A stretch of DNA of 64,000 nucleotides, from contig OX411547.1 of NCBI GenBank assembly GCA_948146395.1, positions 56,871,066 to 56,935,065 on the forward strand, given 5' to 3'. The translations under genes and the position numbers were made by a program. Source of the DNA: Fragum whitleyi. Taxonomy: Eukaryota > Mollusca > Bivalvia > Cardiida > Cardiidae. Each line of letters opens with the position of its first letter. Within the stretch, counting starts at the first letter, position 1. This document shows, piece by piece, positions 42,676 through 53,652 of this stretch. The notes beneath the pieces were generated by a model, which worked only from the letters and a program-made list of their open reading frames with translations, did not search any database and had not been told where the DNA came from.

Positions 42676-42904
42676 TTTACCCTTTGCTGTTTAATCCCTG
42701 CTTTTTACGTGCCTGTGATTTTATGATTGAGAAAACATTGTGAGAAAAGGAGAAATTGCTTCTGACAAGCAATTTCTTCTTTTTCCACACTATTTTCTAC
42801 CCTACTGAATGGTTATTTTTCAAATTAAATCCACTTTAAATTTTCGTCTGCAAAACCTTTGAATTTGGACAGGTCCAAAATTTTGTAAAACAGGAAAGGG
42901 TTAA
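42676..42904 (-). mobile_element. piggyBac-like TTAA MITE (family A), reverse
   Basis: ACCCTTTGCTGTTTAATCCC to AAACAGGAAAGGGTTAA. It lies between the two copies of the local duplication. Confidence 0.8.
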
Positions 42905-42934
42905 GCTTGCACATTTGACAAGACACAGCATAGG

Positions 42935-43242
42935 GTAAGGTGGATATCAGCTGGAAGGTAGAAAATGGTGTAATGGTAGTACTTGGCCACGAACTACAAT
43001 GAATCCATTGTTAGATGCTCCAGATGCAATTATGTCAATATGACTGAAATTCTTGTAAAAGCAGCGCTGAACCACATTTAACCCAATTTCTCGGTTAATT
43101 TTCTGCTAAATTTTAATGCGAACACAGCTTGAATGTTTTAATTCTATACTGTTGTTGTCTAGTAACGAGTTAGATACATTTGCCTTAACAATACTTTCAT
43201 CACATTATCCCGAATGCACGAAACAAGAGGGTGTAAACAATG
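42935..43242 (+). repeat. Local duplication, copy 2 (empty site)
   Basis: It matches copy 1 through GGTAGTACTTG, AACCCAATTTCTC, GAGTTAGATACATTTGCC and AAACAAGAGGGTGTAAACA, with no hairpin insertion. Confidence 0.75.
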
Positions 43243-43469
43243 TAAGATGTAAATGATATGTCCACAGTCAAACTGTATTTGTTGTTAGTATTCTCTAGTA
43301 TGTGTGCGTGGAAAAATAAATGGTCCAAGACCCAAATCACACATTTTTTGGTTTTGTAATTTGTGACGACTCCTGCTGTGAAATTGACAGAATGTGACTG
43401 TCAATCAATGAACTGGTTGACCAATCAAATTGTTCTTAGTTTGTGGAGGTGAAATTTTGACCATAGTCT

Positions 43470-43749
43470 TTTTTATACTCCCGTCAAAAGAGGGGACGTA
43501 TAATGTGTAAACCCGTGGTGTCCGGGCGTCCGGCTTGAGGGTGGCGTCCACTTCTTTGTCCGGTGTATAATTCTCTCACAATTTGTCTAATTGCCTTGAA
43601 ACTTAGCAATTTTGTTCCTCTCATGGTAACGGAGTGCAGAGCGTAAGAACCGTTACTCCACCTAGCTTAATCTTTTAGTCAACTGCCTTGGTTGGTTTTC
43701 ATACTTGGAGACCCAACCGTCTAACGGGCGTATCTTGTGACCATTTGCC
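43470..43749 (+). mobile_element. Pearl-like element with TATACTCCCGTC head, truncated
   Basis: The head TATACTCCCGTC/GGGGACGTATA hairpin is followed by GGTGTCCGGGCGTCCGGC. It stops where the next element begins at 43755. Confidence 0.5.
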
Positions 43750-43754
43750 ACGTT

Positions 43755-44010
43755 TTTATGCCCCCGTACCGAGAGAACGGGGGCATATTGTTTTACTTAT
43801 GTCCGTCTGTCTGTCCGTCCGTCCGTCTGTCCGAATACTTAACCCGAAAACTTAACCTTTGCCTTTTCTCCAAAAGTATTTGACATACAAAGCTGTACAC
43901 CAAAGTCAAGGTCATGTGACAAGGTCAAGGTCATGTGACAAGGTCAAACTTTAACAAAAAATGCTGTTCCGGGGGCATTCGTGTTTCACAAACACATCTT
44001 GTTTGACTTT
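43755..44010 (+). mobile_element. Complete short pearl-like element (GGGGGCAT subfamily)
   Basis: The head ATGCCCCCGTACCGAGAG...CGGGGGCAT, a CCGT/CTGT tract, one core, and GTGTTTCACAAACAC plus ATCTTGTTT. Nearly the same as 38184-38490. Confidence 0.78.
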
Positions 44011-44349
44011 ATAAGTGATAATTATTTAACATTTTCCAAAGTCAGGCAACTAAAATGCCGTAATTCGATATGTAGAAACGAAACGTGTATGTCGCCATCT
44101 GACTGCGCCATCTGTTAAAATATCTACGACCAAATTTTTTAAAGTAAACGGTTAATATTTGACTGCATTTTGAGGGAGGGCTTTTCCTAAAATACTTTCA
44201 AATAATATTTGAAAAATCTCACATTTACCTAACATATAGGGTTTTCAAGGGAGTCAGTAAAGCGCTCCAGTCCCTAATAGGCCCCTTGTATTACAGACGG
44301 CAACGGTAAGTGAACCATGTCTGAAACTAACGGCCTTACCCCTGAAGTC

Positions 44350-44425
44350 GAGCCCGGCTAGCTCATGGGCAACGCGTTTGGCTATCAATCCTGTGATAGC
44401 GAATTCGAACCCCAGTTCAGATATT
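44350..44425 (+). repeat. tRNA-like sequence, probable old SINE head
   Basis: GGCTAGCTCATGGGCAACGC resembles an A box region and AATTCGAACCCC a B box. Between them GCTATCA/TGATAGC makes a hairpin. It does not fold as a proper cloverleaf, so a functional tRNA gene is unlikely. Confidence 0.4.
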
Positions 44426-44888
44426 TGACAAAAAGTCAGTGTTACACGAGTCATTTGACTCCCACAAATGGATGTATGGTAGGTATAGTGCGGTTTTATT
44501 AACCTGAATCTGATCCTGCTATTTAGTAAAAATAAAAATTTGATTATTCCTTCTCTGCTTTGCGCGTGCTTTCATAGTAATGAATAAAAACGGTATTGAA
44601 TGTAATAATTTTGTCGATAAATGTTATTTAAGCATTTTTCTACAGAGTTCAAATTCGGGTAAAATAAAACCACGGAATAGTACGTCTGAATGGGATGAGC
44701 AGCTTGATGCTGGGATGAACTGTTGTCATTGTACGTGTGTGAGAAACGACGTGAAACCAATGAAAGTTGCCCATACCGCCGCAGTAAAACTGCTATAATG
44801 TTGAAAGTGGCGATAAACCCCGTAAAAAGTTAACACTTTCTTGTTAAACTTTTGATTTAAGACGTAGGCAAATGGGGGTTCAGAAGTA

Positions 44889-45066
44889 AACAGTTATTTC
44901 ATGGTGTTTCGTTTAACAGTGGAATCTATTGACCCGAGGTGGAGGGGATGGTGTTCTGATCTGTTGCCCGATGCCGAAGGCTGAGGACAACAGTTTAGCA
45001 TGCCACCCCCGACACCGAGGGCAATAGCTTTTCACTGTTACACGAATCTACATCAAATAACTGTTT
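44889..45066. repeat. Inverted-repeat element, single copy seen
   Basis: AACAGTTATTTCATG...AACAGTG at the left is mirrored by CACTGTTACACGAATC...AAATAACTGTT. The interior is GC-richer (CCGAGGTGGAGGGGATGG). Confidence 0.5.
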
Positions 45067-46244
45067 TATTACTTGGTTATTATTAAGTAAAATTTGTTTT
45101 TCAATTAAAAAATGTGTTAAAAACAGACATACAAAGACGAAAAGTCGATTTTAGGGGAAAAATAAGACAGCGCATCACTTTGCACGTTTATTACCCGTGC
45201 AATAAAATGACGTCATTTTTCAAGCGGGCAACAGCTCGGTGCACATTGATGAAACAGATCATAATGTTGCCCGGTCACGTGACGTGATACGCAATACATT
45301 ATGAAACAGTTCGAAATAGTTAATATACAAATATATATGATATCAGGTCATAATAGTAAACAAAACATTTTGCCAATTTTTTGGTCGACCATTGATGCCC
45401 TCAAGATATTAGTGAGCTTTTAATTCAGGTCAATGATTGTCCAAACAAGGATGTCTAGCTATAAGAGGGGCGATCGAAAAGTATCCGGACTTCGTCTTTA
45501 TATTCTTATCACTTAACCTAGTTTACTTCAAAAACAAATACCAAAAACCAACACCAATACCAAAAACATTTTATTTGCATTCAAAAGTGCTATCTGCACA
45601 CATAGCAACATTACAAATTACAAACGATACAATTGTCACATGATGTAGGAGAAGTGAGTGAAGAAAATATATTACCTATTACTCTTTAGAATTTCATTTT
45701 GTCGCAAATTATTTGCCTCAAATATAATTTTTTCCAAACAATATATTATTTTCTTATCTTTGGATGTCATCGCGAAGATCTCAGTAAAAAGGACAGACAA
45801 GTAAGAAGTTGAACTCTCTTTCAACTGAATTTTGGTTACAAATATTGCAGATCCTAGCTTGTTGAGGAACACGTTGATGTATTCCTTTTCAATTTCAATA
45901 AACACAAATGAGCCTGTGTGTGACATTTCCAAGATTTTTAAACGTTTGCCAAGCAAAGATTCTGACCAGCCTGTGCATCAGCACAGTCTGACCAGAGGCT
46001 TTACTATGCATTTTGTAGATAGATAGAGTCTCAAAGTATCTGTAGACCACCAGGTAACTTTAAATTACAGTAGGTGTCTATCAACGCTGCTCAATATGTG
46101 CACCCCACGCTCATTTAAAATTGTTGGAAATGTCACGCACACGCTCAAATCATATTAAGATGTTCGATATGTCCATATTGCTAAGAATAACACCTACATA
46201 TAATTTGGATTCATATAAGAGATGAAGAGAGTAACATCTTTATT
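45067..46244. other. No gene seen
   Basis: AT-rich sequence. GATCGAAAAGTATCCGGAC near 45470 vaguely resembles a mariner terminal repeat, but no partner or transposase was found. A CAGCCTGTGCATCAGCACAG hairpin lies near 45967. Confidence 0.4.
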
Positions 46245-46345
46245 ACATTGAGGTATGTTAAAAAAAACCTAATCACATTGTATGATTAGCCGAAGTGAAT
46301 TCACATTTAAGTGTGATAAGGCTTCTAGTTTCATATCTCCATGAA
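46245..46345. repeat. Fold-back MITE (family I), diverged
   Basis: CATTGAGGTATG and AAAACCTAATCACATTG at the left pair imperfectly with AGTGTGATAAGGCTTC and GTTTCATATCTCCATG at the right. Confidence 0.5.
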
Positions 46346-46531
46346 ATCAAACTATACCCTCTTTATATCGTATAAATGATATATTTGTGCTGAGACTAAT
46401 TTGTGCGGAAACTTACAAAAATGAGGAATAAAACCGACTTTCCAGCCAATCGGAATGCAGAAATCTTAAAATACAGAAATAAAACTAAACCATTCGCAAC
46501 TGAAGGCGTAAAGCTAGCAGCATACGGAACA

Positions 46532-46687
46532 TTAAGGTAGTGGACCCGAAAAAGTTCTGCAACGTATCGGAAGTAATGAACTTTCACAATATTGACCTAA
46601 TTAAAATTATAAGGAAACCTCGGTTAAGATTGTTAAAGTTCACTACTCCCGAAACGTTGCGGAACTATAACGGGTCCACTTCGTAAA
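46532..46687. repeat. Fold-back MITE (family F)
   Basis: TTAAGGTAGTGGACCCGAAA to TAACGGGTCCACTTCGTAA, with inner ACGTATCGGAAGT/ACTCCCGAAACGT arms. Confidence 0.7.
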
Positions 46688-46704
46688 GTATATTACATGA
46701 CTCG

Positions 46705-47655
46705 GCGTCGTAGCCGGAAAGGTAAAAGGTCACGTGACGGTTTTTTTTTTATTTTTTTGAAAAGATCAACGCAAATAATGTACATGTAAATAAATGAAAA
46801 TAAACAACAGGTCTGTTCCGCCATACACACCTACTGCACATATCCCCTGACAACTTAATTAGCCGAAAAGGTAAAATGCTACGAGACGAATTATTTCACG
46901 GAGTTCAACGCAAATGGTTTTTATAAAAAAAAAGGTCTGTGACGACATAGACGCCCGCTGCACATATCCCCTGACAACTTACTGACCTAAAAGTCAAAAC
47001 GCTACGTGACGGTTTATTTTCTGAGATTTCAACGCTTAATGGTGTAACAAAAGTCTGTGACGACATAGATGCCCACTGCACATATCCCCTGACAACTTAC
47101 TGGCCGAAAAGGTTATACGCTACGTGACGGTTTATTTTCTGAGATTTCAACGCTTAATGGTGTAACAAAAGTGTGTGACGACATAGACGTCCACTGCAAA
47201 TATCCCCTGACAACTTACTAGCCGAAAAGGTTATACGCTACGTGACGGTTTATTTTCTGAGAGTTTAACGCTTAATGGTGTAACAAAAGTGTGTGACGAT
47301 ATAGACGTCCACTGCAAATATCCCCTGACAACTTACTAGCCGAAAAGGTTATACGCTACGTGACGGTTTATTTTCTGAGAGTTTAACGCTTAATGGTGTA
47401 ACAAAAGTGTGTGACGACATAGATGCCCACTGCACATATCCCCTGACAACTTACTGGCCGAAAAGGTAATACGCTACTTGACGGTTTATTTTCTGAGAAT
47501 TCATTGCTTAATGGTGTAACAAAAGTGTGTGACGACATAGATGCCCGCTGCAAATATCCCCTGACAACTTACTAGCCGAAAAGGTAATACGCTGCGTGGC
47601 GGTTTATTTTCTGAAAGTTCAACGCTAAATGGTGTAACAAAACTCTGTTAAGTAC
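46705..47655 (+). repeat. 118-bp satellite array, about eight units
   Basis: CCCCTGACAACTTA recurs at 46844, 46968, 47086, 47204, 47322, 47440 and 47558, an exact 118-base period after the first unit. Each monomer also has GCCGAAAAGGT, CTACGTGACGG, GTTTATTTTCTGAGA and CTTAATGGTGTAACAAAAG. The edge units are diverged and the centre is homogeneous. Confidence 0.92.
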
Positions 47656-48370
47656 GCACTTACTGCATTTGAAACTAATATAATCTTTCTGTTCTATGTG
47701 GCACTGCCTTTATCTCGTTAGGAGAAAGGTAGTATTTTAAACCATCGACTTTAAAGATATAATTCTATTGCTTGAAAATGGTGAAACTGTTATTTGAACG
47801 AAAATGAACTTTTTGAAACATTAAGAACATCATAGCTTCCAATTATTTTTGTCATTTTAAAGCTAACCCTTTTCGAGCTGTTCAATGCACATTGCTGCAG
47901 TAAACAATTCTCTGGCAGATTATATAGACTAAGAACAGCCTACTCAGTCTTGCAGTGAGTTATATAGGGGATAATAGTTTGTTTCAGTGTAAGATCAATT
48001 TATATTTCATTGGGTGAACAGCAAAAGCTATATTTTCCTATAGCTTTTGTTCTTCATGAAACGAAATATCAATCGATCTTACTCGAAAAACAAACGATTA
48101 TTCTATTTATTTATTGCAAAAATGAGACAAGATGTGAATTTTCTAGGACATATTTTCGTAAAGCGCGTCATTTTGCACGTGATTGCTATGCAACGTTTAT
48201 CATACCGTCACTTATTCCGTACCGCATAGATTACGTCAGATAGGATAAAATGCACAAAAGCAGGGTATAAGATTTTGATGATTTCACTGCTTTTGTGGTG
48301 AGATTATCAAGTGATATTTTACCGTTATTTATCGATAAATGATCCTCAGAATTAGCAAATTGGTATTTTT
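47656..48370. other. No gene seen
   Basis: AT-rich. One small perfect hairpin lies near 48017-48050 (ACAAAAGCTATA type stem: AGCAAAAGCTAT / ATAGCTTTTGT). Nothing else is supported. Confidence 0.4.
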
Positions 48371-48599
48371 TTAACCCTTTGCTGTTCAATCCCTGCTTTT
48401 TACGTGCCTGTGATTTTATGATTGAGAAAACATTGCGAAAAAAGAAGAAATTGCTTCTGACAAGCAATTTCTTCTTTTTCCATACTATTTTCTACCCTAC
48501 TGAATGATTATTTTTCAAATTAATTCCACTTGAAATTTTCGTCTGCAAAACCTTTGAATTTGGACAGGTCCAAAATTTTGTAAAACAGGAAAGTGTTAA
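48371..48599 (-). mobile_element. piggyBac-like TTAA MITE (family A), reverse
   Basis: TTAACCCTTTGCTGTTCAAT to AAACAGGAAAGTGTTAA. It begins 80 bases after the sulfotransferase stop codon on the minus strand, so it probably lies in that gene's 3' UTR. Confidence 0.8.
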
Positions 48600-48678
48600 A
48601 CAAAACTGACCCCGCGTGTGACATTCCCAACATATTCGTGTGTGCTTTATACACAGGCATAATACAGACTGTGGTTGA

Positions 48679-49840
48679 TCAGTTCGTTAAAGTACCATAC
48701 ATTCTTTTCCGAATAGATTGTATGAAAGACTTTTCGTGCATAAGAAAAAGTTCACAGTCGGATCTCGACAACGAGAATTTTGAGTTCCATTCACTTTTCA
48801 CTATCGTTATGGTTTTTCTTTGATCTTTAACTTTGCAAAAACGTTTGACTTGCTCGCGAATTTTGCGAAAATGTTCAACTTCTTTCTTAAAGCCATGACC
48901 TTCGGCCGCTATCTGCTTTTTAAATCTTTTGACAGAAAACCTATATAATGCATTATCAAGATACAAAAACTTATTTATTTTCATTTTATCACTTTCTGTA
49001 AGACGTTTACGGGGATCTGGTTTCTTCGCACCCCTATTTAGTACCATGTACAAAACATCTTTTATCGTCCAGTGTAGAATACGTTTCAGGTAAACCATCG
49101 ACTCGTCAAATCTCTCTTTAATGATGATAAATTTGAATTCTTGATTTATTCGCTGGAGGTATTTGTCCATTTCTGCCTTAGATCCGTTTAGTTTTTCTGC
49201 TGGGAACAGATTCAGCGGAAATCCGAATTCAACGGCCATCCTGTTATTAAGCTGAGAATTTCTAGGATCTGTATTTTCGTATTTCAATGGATCCTCGGCA
49301 TATGTTGTAACAGGATGCTCACCTTCAATTTGATTTATCTTATTGATATCAATATCTAGGAAAAAATTCACTGCTGATTGAAACCTACTTATCGGTTCTC
49401 TAACTATCCCAATAAAGACTGTATTCTTTGGTAGAAATCTCCGAAATGATTTATAGTTATATATCACGTGACAACACAAAATATCAAAATGGCTGCCTGG
49501 CAAAGGAGGCACTATATTTTTGTTGGTCAAACTGTTTCCAAAACTGATGACATTTAGGAAACCTGATTCACCCTTATAATGAGGTAAGATAAACGACAAA
49601 TTTCTGCTAGCACCAAACCGTAAAAACACATTTTGTGCGGTAGAGCTTGCTGTTTTGTGAACTTTTAAGAATGCAACATGAGTTACTGGACTGTCCTTTG
49701 GCTTTACAGCGGAAATTCTATTTGCATTGTGTTGTTTTTCCTTTTCCGTATATAACACCATGTTCCCGGTAATACCCTTTTCTTGGTGTAGAATAAGGTA
49801 TGATACGTAGAGCGTAAGTGTAAATATTAAAACAGCTACA
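48679..49840 (-). CDS. GAL3ST: Galactose-3-O-sulfotransferase family, main exon
   Basis: The exon encodes a Golgi type II membrane sulfotransferase that should move sulfate from PAPS to galactose on glycolipids or glycoproteins. A TTTCAG acceptor (minus strand, at 49841-49846) opens the exon. The first codons give the signal anchor VAVLIFTLTLYVSYLIL. The first ATG inside the exon, at 49761, lies after the anchor, so the true start is in an upstream exon not found here. FLKVHKTASSTAQNVF is the PAPS 5'-phosphosulfate loop, and FIGIVREPISRFQSA the 3'-phosphate loop. The rest, to TGA at 48679-48681, is colinear with the GAL3ST family (usual length about 420-490 residues; 386 codons here). Bivalves carry many GAL3ST paralogues; which one this is cannot be told. 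Confidence 0.9.
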
Positions 49841-50072
49841 CTGAAACGACAAAAAAAATAATTTAATTAAATCTGGTTGATTCCATAAAATTTTGTGCAT
49901 TCTGATTGGCTGATAGATTGTTTTTATTTCTCAATGAAATCAGTTTTGATTACGCAACTATTTTGCAAGCATCCGCAAAAAATAGTCCAGTTAGAAAACC
50001 GCTTCTATGTTTACAAATCTTTGCATTTTTTGTTTAATTGTATTAAGTTATAAGATACGAAGTAAATAGTTG
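49841..50072. other. Intron side of the sulfotransferase gene
   Basis: On the minus strand this is the intron upstream of the main exon, with a T-rich tract before the acceptor. The first exon was looked for upstream but no donor and ATG pair with the required phase (two bases left over) was convincing. Confidence 0.4.
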
Positions 50073-50190
50073 TTGATTTCATTGAGGTATAAAACAAAGA
50101 AACCCAACCATACCCATGTATGAATCCGCTTCGCGTATTCATACATGTGTGGTTAGGTTTTCAGTTTCATACCTCAATGAAATCAGCAAA
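50073..50190. repeat. Fold-back MITE (family I), best copy
   Basis: TTGATTTCATTGAGGTAT at the left and ATACCTCAATGAAATCA at the right. The centre CATGTATGAATCCGC/GCGTATTCATACATG is palindromic. Confidence 0.75.
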
Positions 50191-50535
50191 TAATCTCTCT
50201 ATTTTCTAAATGAATTCAAGTGACTCGACACACGAAAAACACCCGTCTTTGAAGTGACAAAAGTTTTGTTTCTAGGCATACTGGGAGTCACAAGATTTTC
50301 TATGAGACATATAGGGTCTGTCATGTGATTTTGTTTGAGACAAGTTGAATTCTGCCGAGACGATCAGAGAAGATGTTTAAATAGAGGATATTTAATGAGT
50401 GGTCATTGAATACTGAATTTATTAAACGAGTTATCTATAAACATATAAAAACGAGGCTATGCCGAGTTTTTTTTTTCTGTTTTAGATGACGAGTTTAATA
50501 ATTTCGGTATTTTATGAGCACAAATTTGGTATTCT

Positions 50536-50798
50536 TTTTATAATATGACCCGATTTTCGCGAAAAGTCGTCAAAATTCTTGAAATTCGACATTTCAATTT
50601 TCCGCGAAACTTATAACGCTGTTTCAAACTGACGTCACAATAAATACATTATGACGTCATTTTCGCGGTTACAAAATAGCGTTGCTATTCGCTCTGAGCT
50701 CATTTTCACAATTATTCCACTAGTTGAATAACACCCGTGTAATATCAAAAATATTCAACGGGTTTATTTCACTATCGCGACGTAGGTCATATTATAAA
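50536..50798. mobile_element. Inverted-repeat element with CRE-like sites
   Basis: TTTATAATATGACC at the left and GGTCATATTATAAA at the right are a perfect terminal repeat. The interior has TGACGTCAC and ATGACGTCAT, CREB/ATF-type octamers, and TTTTCGCG words. Only one copy is seen. Confidence 0.6.
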
Positions 50799-51226
50799 TG
50801 AAAATTTAGCAGATTTTTTGACGGGCGGACGCAAGGTCAGACGCACGGGTGACATCCTCGTGACCGGTTCCAGACGATGTCAATATCACTACCGGCTTTT
50901 GCAAATGAATCTAAAGAAGAAATTCCAATTATTTAGTATTTTTTTCTGAATATCATTAGTAACATTCTTAAAATGTTGGATAATTCGCCTGTGGGTCATT
51001 AGTGTAAAAAGATATTCAACACGCATAGCATATGTCTTTGATCAATTATAATACCAGTAACACATTCTTGTACCACTTTTCTATGATTACACGGTGAGAA
51101 ACATTAGATTTAAAAGTTTTAATAAATTACATGCCTAAGCTGTAGATCTTTTCACGTGCATATTTTATTCTAAGAGGCAGAATATTTCTATGTTTTCACA
51201 AAATGGTAAAGGTCAAACAAAAAGGA

Positions 51227-51508
51227 TTTGTTTGATTAAATGGGTTTAACGCCGCTTTCAACAATATCGCGGTTATATCGCGACGTTCGGAGCACCTAAC
51301 AATGGATTCCTTGTATTTCTTTCACCTGTACTACCATTACATCCTTTCCTAGCCTCCGACTGCTATCTCACATAGGTTTACGATTATCTACCCATTGGTG
51401 AAAGACAAACGTCGGAAAGGATATTTGCCGCCATCGGGGATCGAACCCACGACTTCCAGATTGGAAATCTCATGCCTAACCAACTGCGCTATGGTGGCGG
51501 CTACCCAC
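51227..51508 (-). mobile_element. Full-length tRNA-derived SINE, reverse, 10-bp duplication
   Basis: On the minus strand it runs CCACCATAGCGCAGTTGG, GGTTCGATCCCC, ACCAATGGGTAGATAATC and on to an AATCAAAC tail. ACAAAAAGGA flanks it at 51217-51226 and 51509-51518. Confidence 0.88.
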
Positions 51509-51668
51509 ACAAAAAGGAACATAAGACATAGTATCATTTCTAGAAAGTTCCATCCAAATACACGCATACATGGGTGGTCGGATGTTCGGAAGGACTAAAA
51601 GTGATACCGAGACACGGGCAATTGTTTCATACACCGCCTAAATGCCTTTAAAGGTGATTAATGAGGAC

Positions 51669-51830
51669 TTAAGGTAGTGTACCCGTTTTAGTTCCGAAAC
51701 GTTCTGGAAGAAATGAACACTTTAGCGTTAACTGAGTGTTCCTAATGAAATCAGTAGGAAACCTCGGTTAACATTGTGAAAGATCGTGAGTTCTGAAATG
51801 TTACGGAACTATTACGGGTCCACTACCTCG
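51669..51830. repeat. Fold-back MITE (family F)
   Basis: TTAAGGTAGTGTACCCG to CGGGTCCACTACC. A truncated relative starts near 52113 (TTAAGGTGGTGGACC). Confidence 0.7.
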
Positions 51831-52774
51831 ATAATAAGACTTAATAATACCCTATTTGATGTTAAGCGGACTGTAGAACAATAACGTGTGTACATGATGA
51901 CAAACCCATCCACGCAGGCGTGCGGCAAATTATTGCTCTCTCAGTTAGTAATTTATGACGCTCACCTTATTTTCTTCTCATATTGACAAGTGTCCTGAAA
52001 TTGTAACAGAGAGAACATTAAAAGAATGGTCATGAATAACCAAATTAAGCATCTTGTCGAGGGTTCGAGAAGAAGCTATTGATTCGATACCCCTTGACTC
52101 GTGAAGGTGCAAATTAAGGTGGTGGACCAGTAATAACAGCTACACAACATTTCCGGACTCATAATCTAGCATCTAATGAAATCATTTGTAATCAGTAGGT
52201 ATAGAACAATCGGTTCCTTTTGGATACATGACCGACTGCGAACCCGTTGATGACAATCCAAATCAGGCCGCTGTGCAAAGGATTTTGGCATTACCGAAGG
52301 GGATCCATTGACGGAAACCTACATCAGGGCCCAACTTTTCTCAGGCTCAAAAGAGAATTTTCTCAAATCTTAACTTTAAATAAATGTATGAAAATAAAAG
52401 ATTATATTAATAAGTTATTATTTATAACAACTTATTAATATCGTCTTTCATATTAATACATCTAAATGAGTATTAAAACAGAATTACGGCTTAAATCGCA
52501 AATTCTAATTTGAGAAAATTTTAAATTGAGAATGAGAAAAGTTTTATAACCTCGGGCCCTGACGCTGTGAAAAGGATATCGGGCCGATGTAGGGCCGCCG
52601 TTTTGTTGGACATGTTGGGACACTAGGTTCCCGAATTGTGTATCTACCGGGGGTGCGTAGGTGCCAACCCATATCGGACGGCAAAGTAAAGGAAAGTCGG
52701 GCTAATGATGGCCCGGTGTTTCACTGCTGGCCAGGCCTTAGACCGTCGTCCGTCGTGTGTAGTCAACTTTCATT
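51831..52774. other. No gene seen
   Basis: It contains the truncated family F copy near 52113-52195 and an imperfect palindrome at about 52410-52442 (TTAATAAGTTATT / AACAACTTATTAA). A GC-richer patch lies at 52550-52750 with no conserved frame. Confidence 0.4.
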
Positions 52775-53061
52775 ACAGTTAGTTACATCGTGAAATTGAC
52801 ATTCACCTCAATCAAAATAATTCTAAATCGCTTACCCAGCGCTCCTTTCATTCATTCCAAACACTCATTCAAACCATTAATAAACCCATTGAAAAATAAA
52901 GAATCAACAACGTCATTCAAAATAAATTTTGAACAAAAACTGCGATATTGGATTACCTCCCATTAATTTCACTCAAAACTCGCTCAACACACTCCTTCAA
53001 TTTCATTCCTAAATAGTTCTAAAATCATTCACCTTGTCAATTTCACAATGTTGTTAACTGT
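52775..53061 (-). mobile_element. Tc1/mariner-type MITE (family K)
   Basis: ACAGTTAGTTACATCGTGAA to CACAATGTTGTTAACTGT, flanked by TA. The body is the reverse complement type of 21836-22266 with a shorter centre. Confidence 0.7.
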
Positions 53062-53194
53062 AACCTTTTTCTACTCCTGCACCACTTGGCCAATTTCAAT
53101 AAAGCTTTCCAAGAATTGTCCTTTGTTGACATTTTCGAAAGACTGTTGGTGGAATTTAAATTGACCCATAAATAAGGGCGTGCCAGGGTACTGC

Positions 53195-53340
53195 ATTTTT
53201 TTTATACGCCCGTCGAAGGACGGGATGTATAATGGGTTCACCCATGGCGACCGGCGTCCTGTATCCGGCGACCGGCGTCAATGCCGTCGGACGCATCACC
53301 TTCTATACCAAACTTCTTACGAAAAATTAATCGTAAGCCA
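53195..53340 (+). mobile_element. Pearl-like head fragment (TATACGCCCGTC type)
   Basis: TATACGCCCGTCGAAGGACG and GGATGTATAATGGG make the head hairpin. GGCGACCGGCGTCCTG follows. The same class as 43470. Confidence 0.5.
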
Positions 53341-53652
53341 AAATTACAAATCGTACCTGATGTTTTAATTTATTGTTAGATACTGTCTTGCAATATACCA
53401 TTGGAATCGTCTTTTGAAAATAATTTGAATGAGATTTTATATCGCAGAATTCCTTATTTAGTCACTGCTGTAGAAGCAACTTTAATTTTAGACTCGATCG
53501 TCAGATGTTAAGTAAAACAGGCCGCAGAGTCCCATTTTTCAATAAGGGCAAAAGATAACCGGAACCCATTGTTTTTTGCCCAAGACGCGCAATATGACTG
53601 AAATTTTAACAAATAGCGCCAAATCTTAATTTACAAACAAAACATATAAAAC

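Noticed and set aside
44350..44425. tRNA gene with hairpin insertion
   Set aside because: The stems do not form a cloverleaf; it is kept only as a tRNA-like repeat of low confidence.
45460..45500. Mariner transposon end
   Set aside because: A short resemblance (AAGTATCCGGAC) only; no inverted partner or transposase nearby.
46705..47655. CRISPR-like array
   Set aside because: The 118-base units are repeated throughout with no unique spacers, and the host is an animal.
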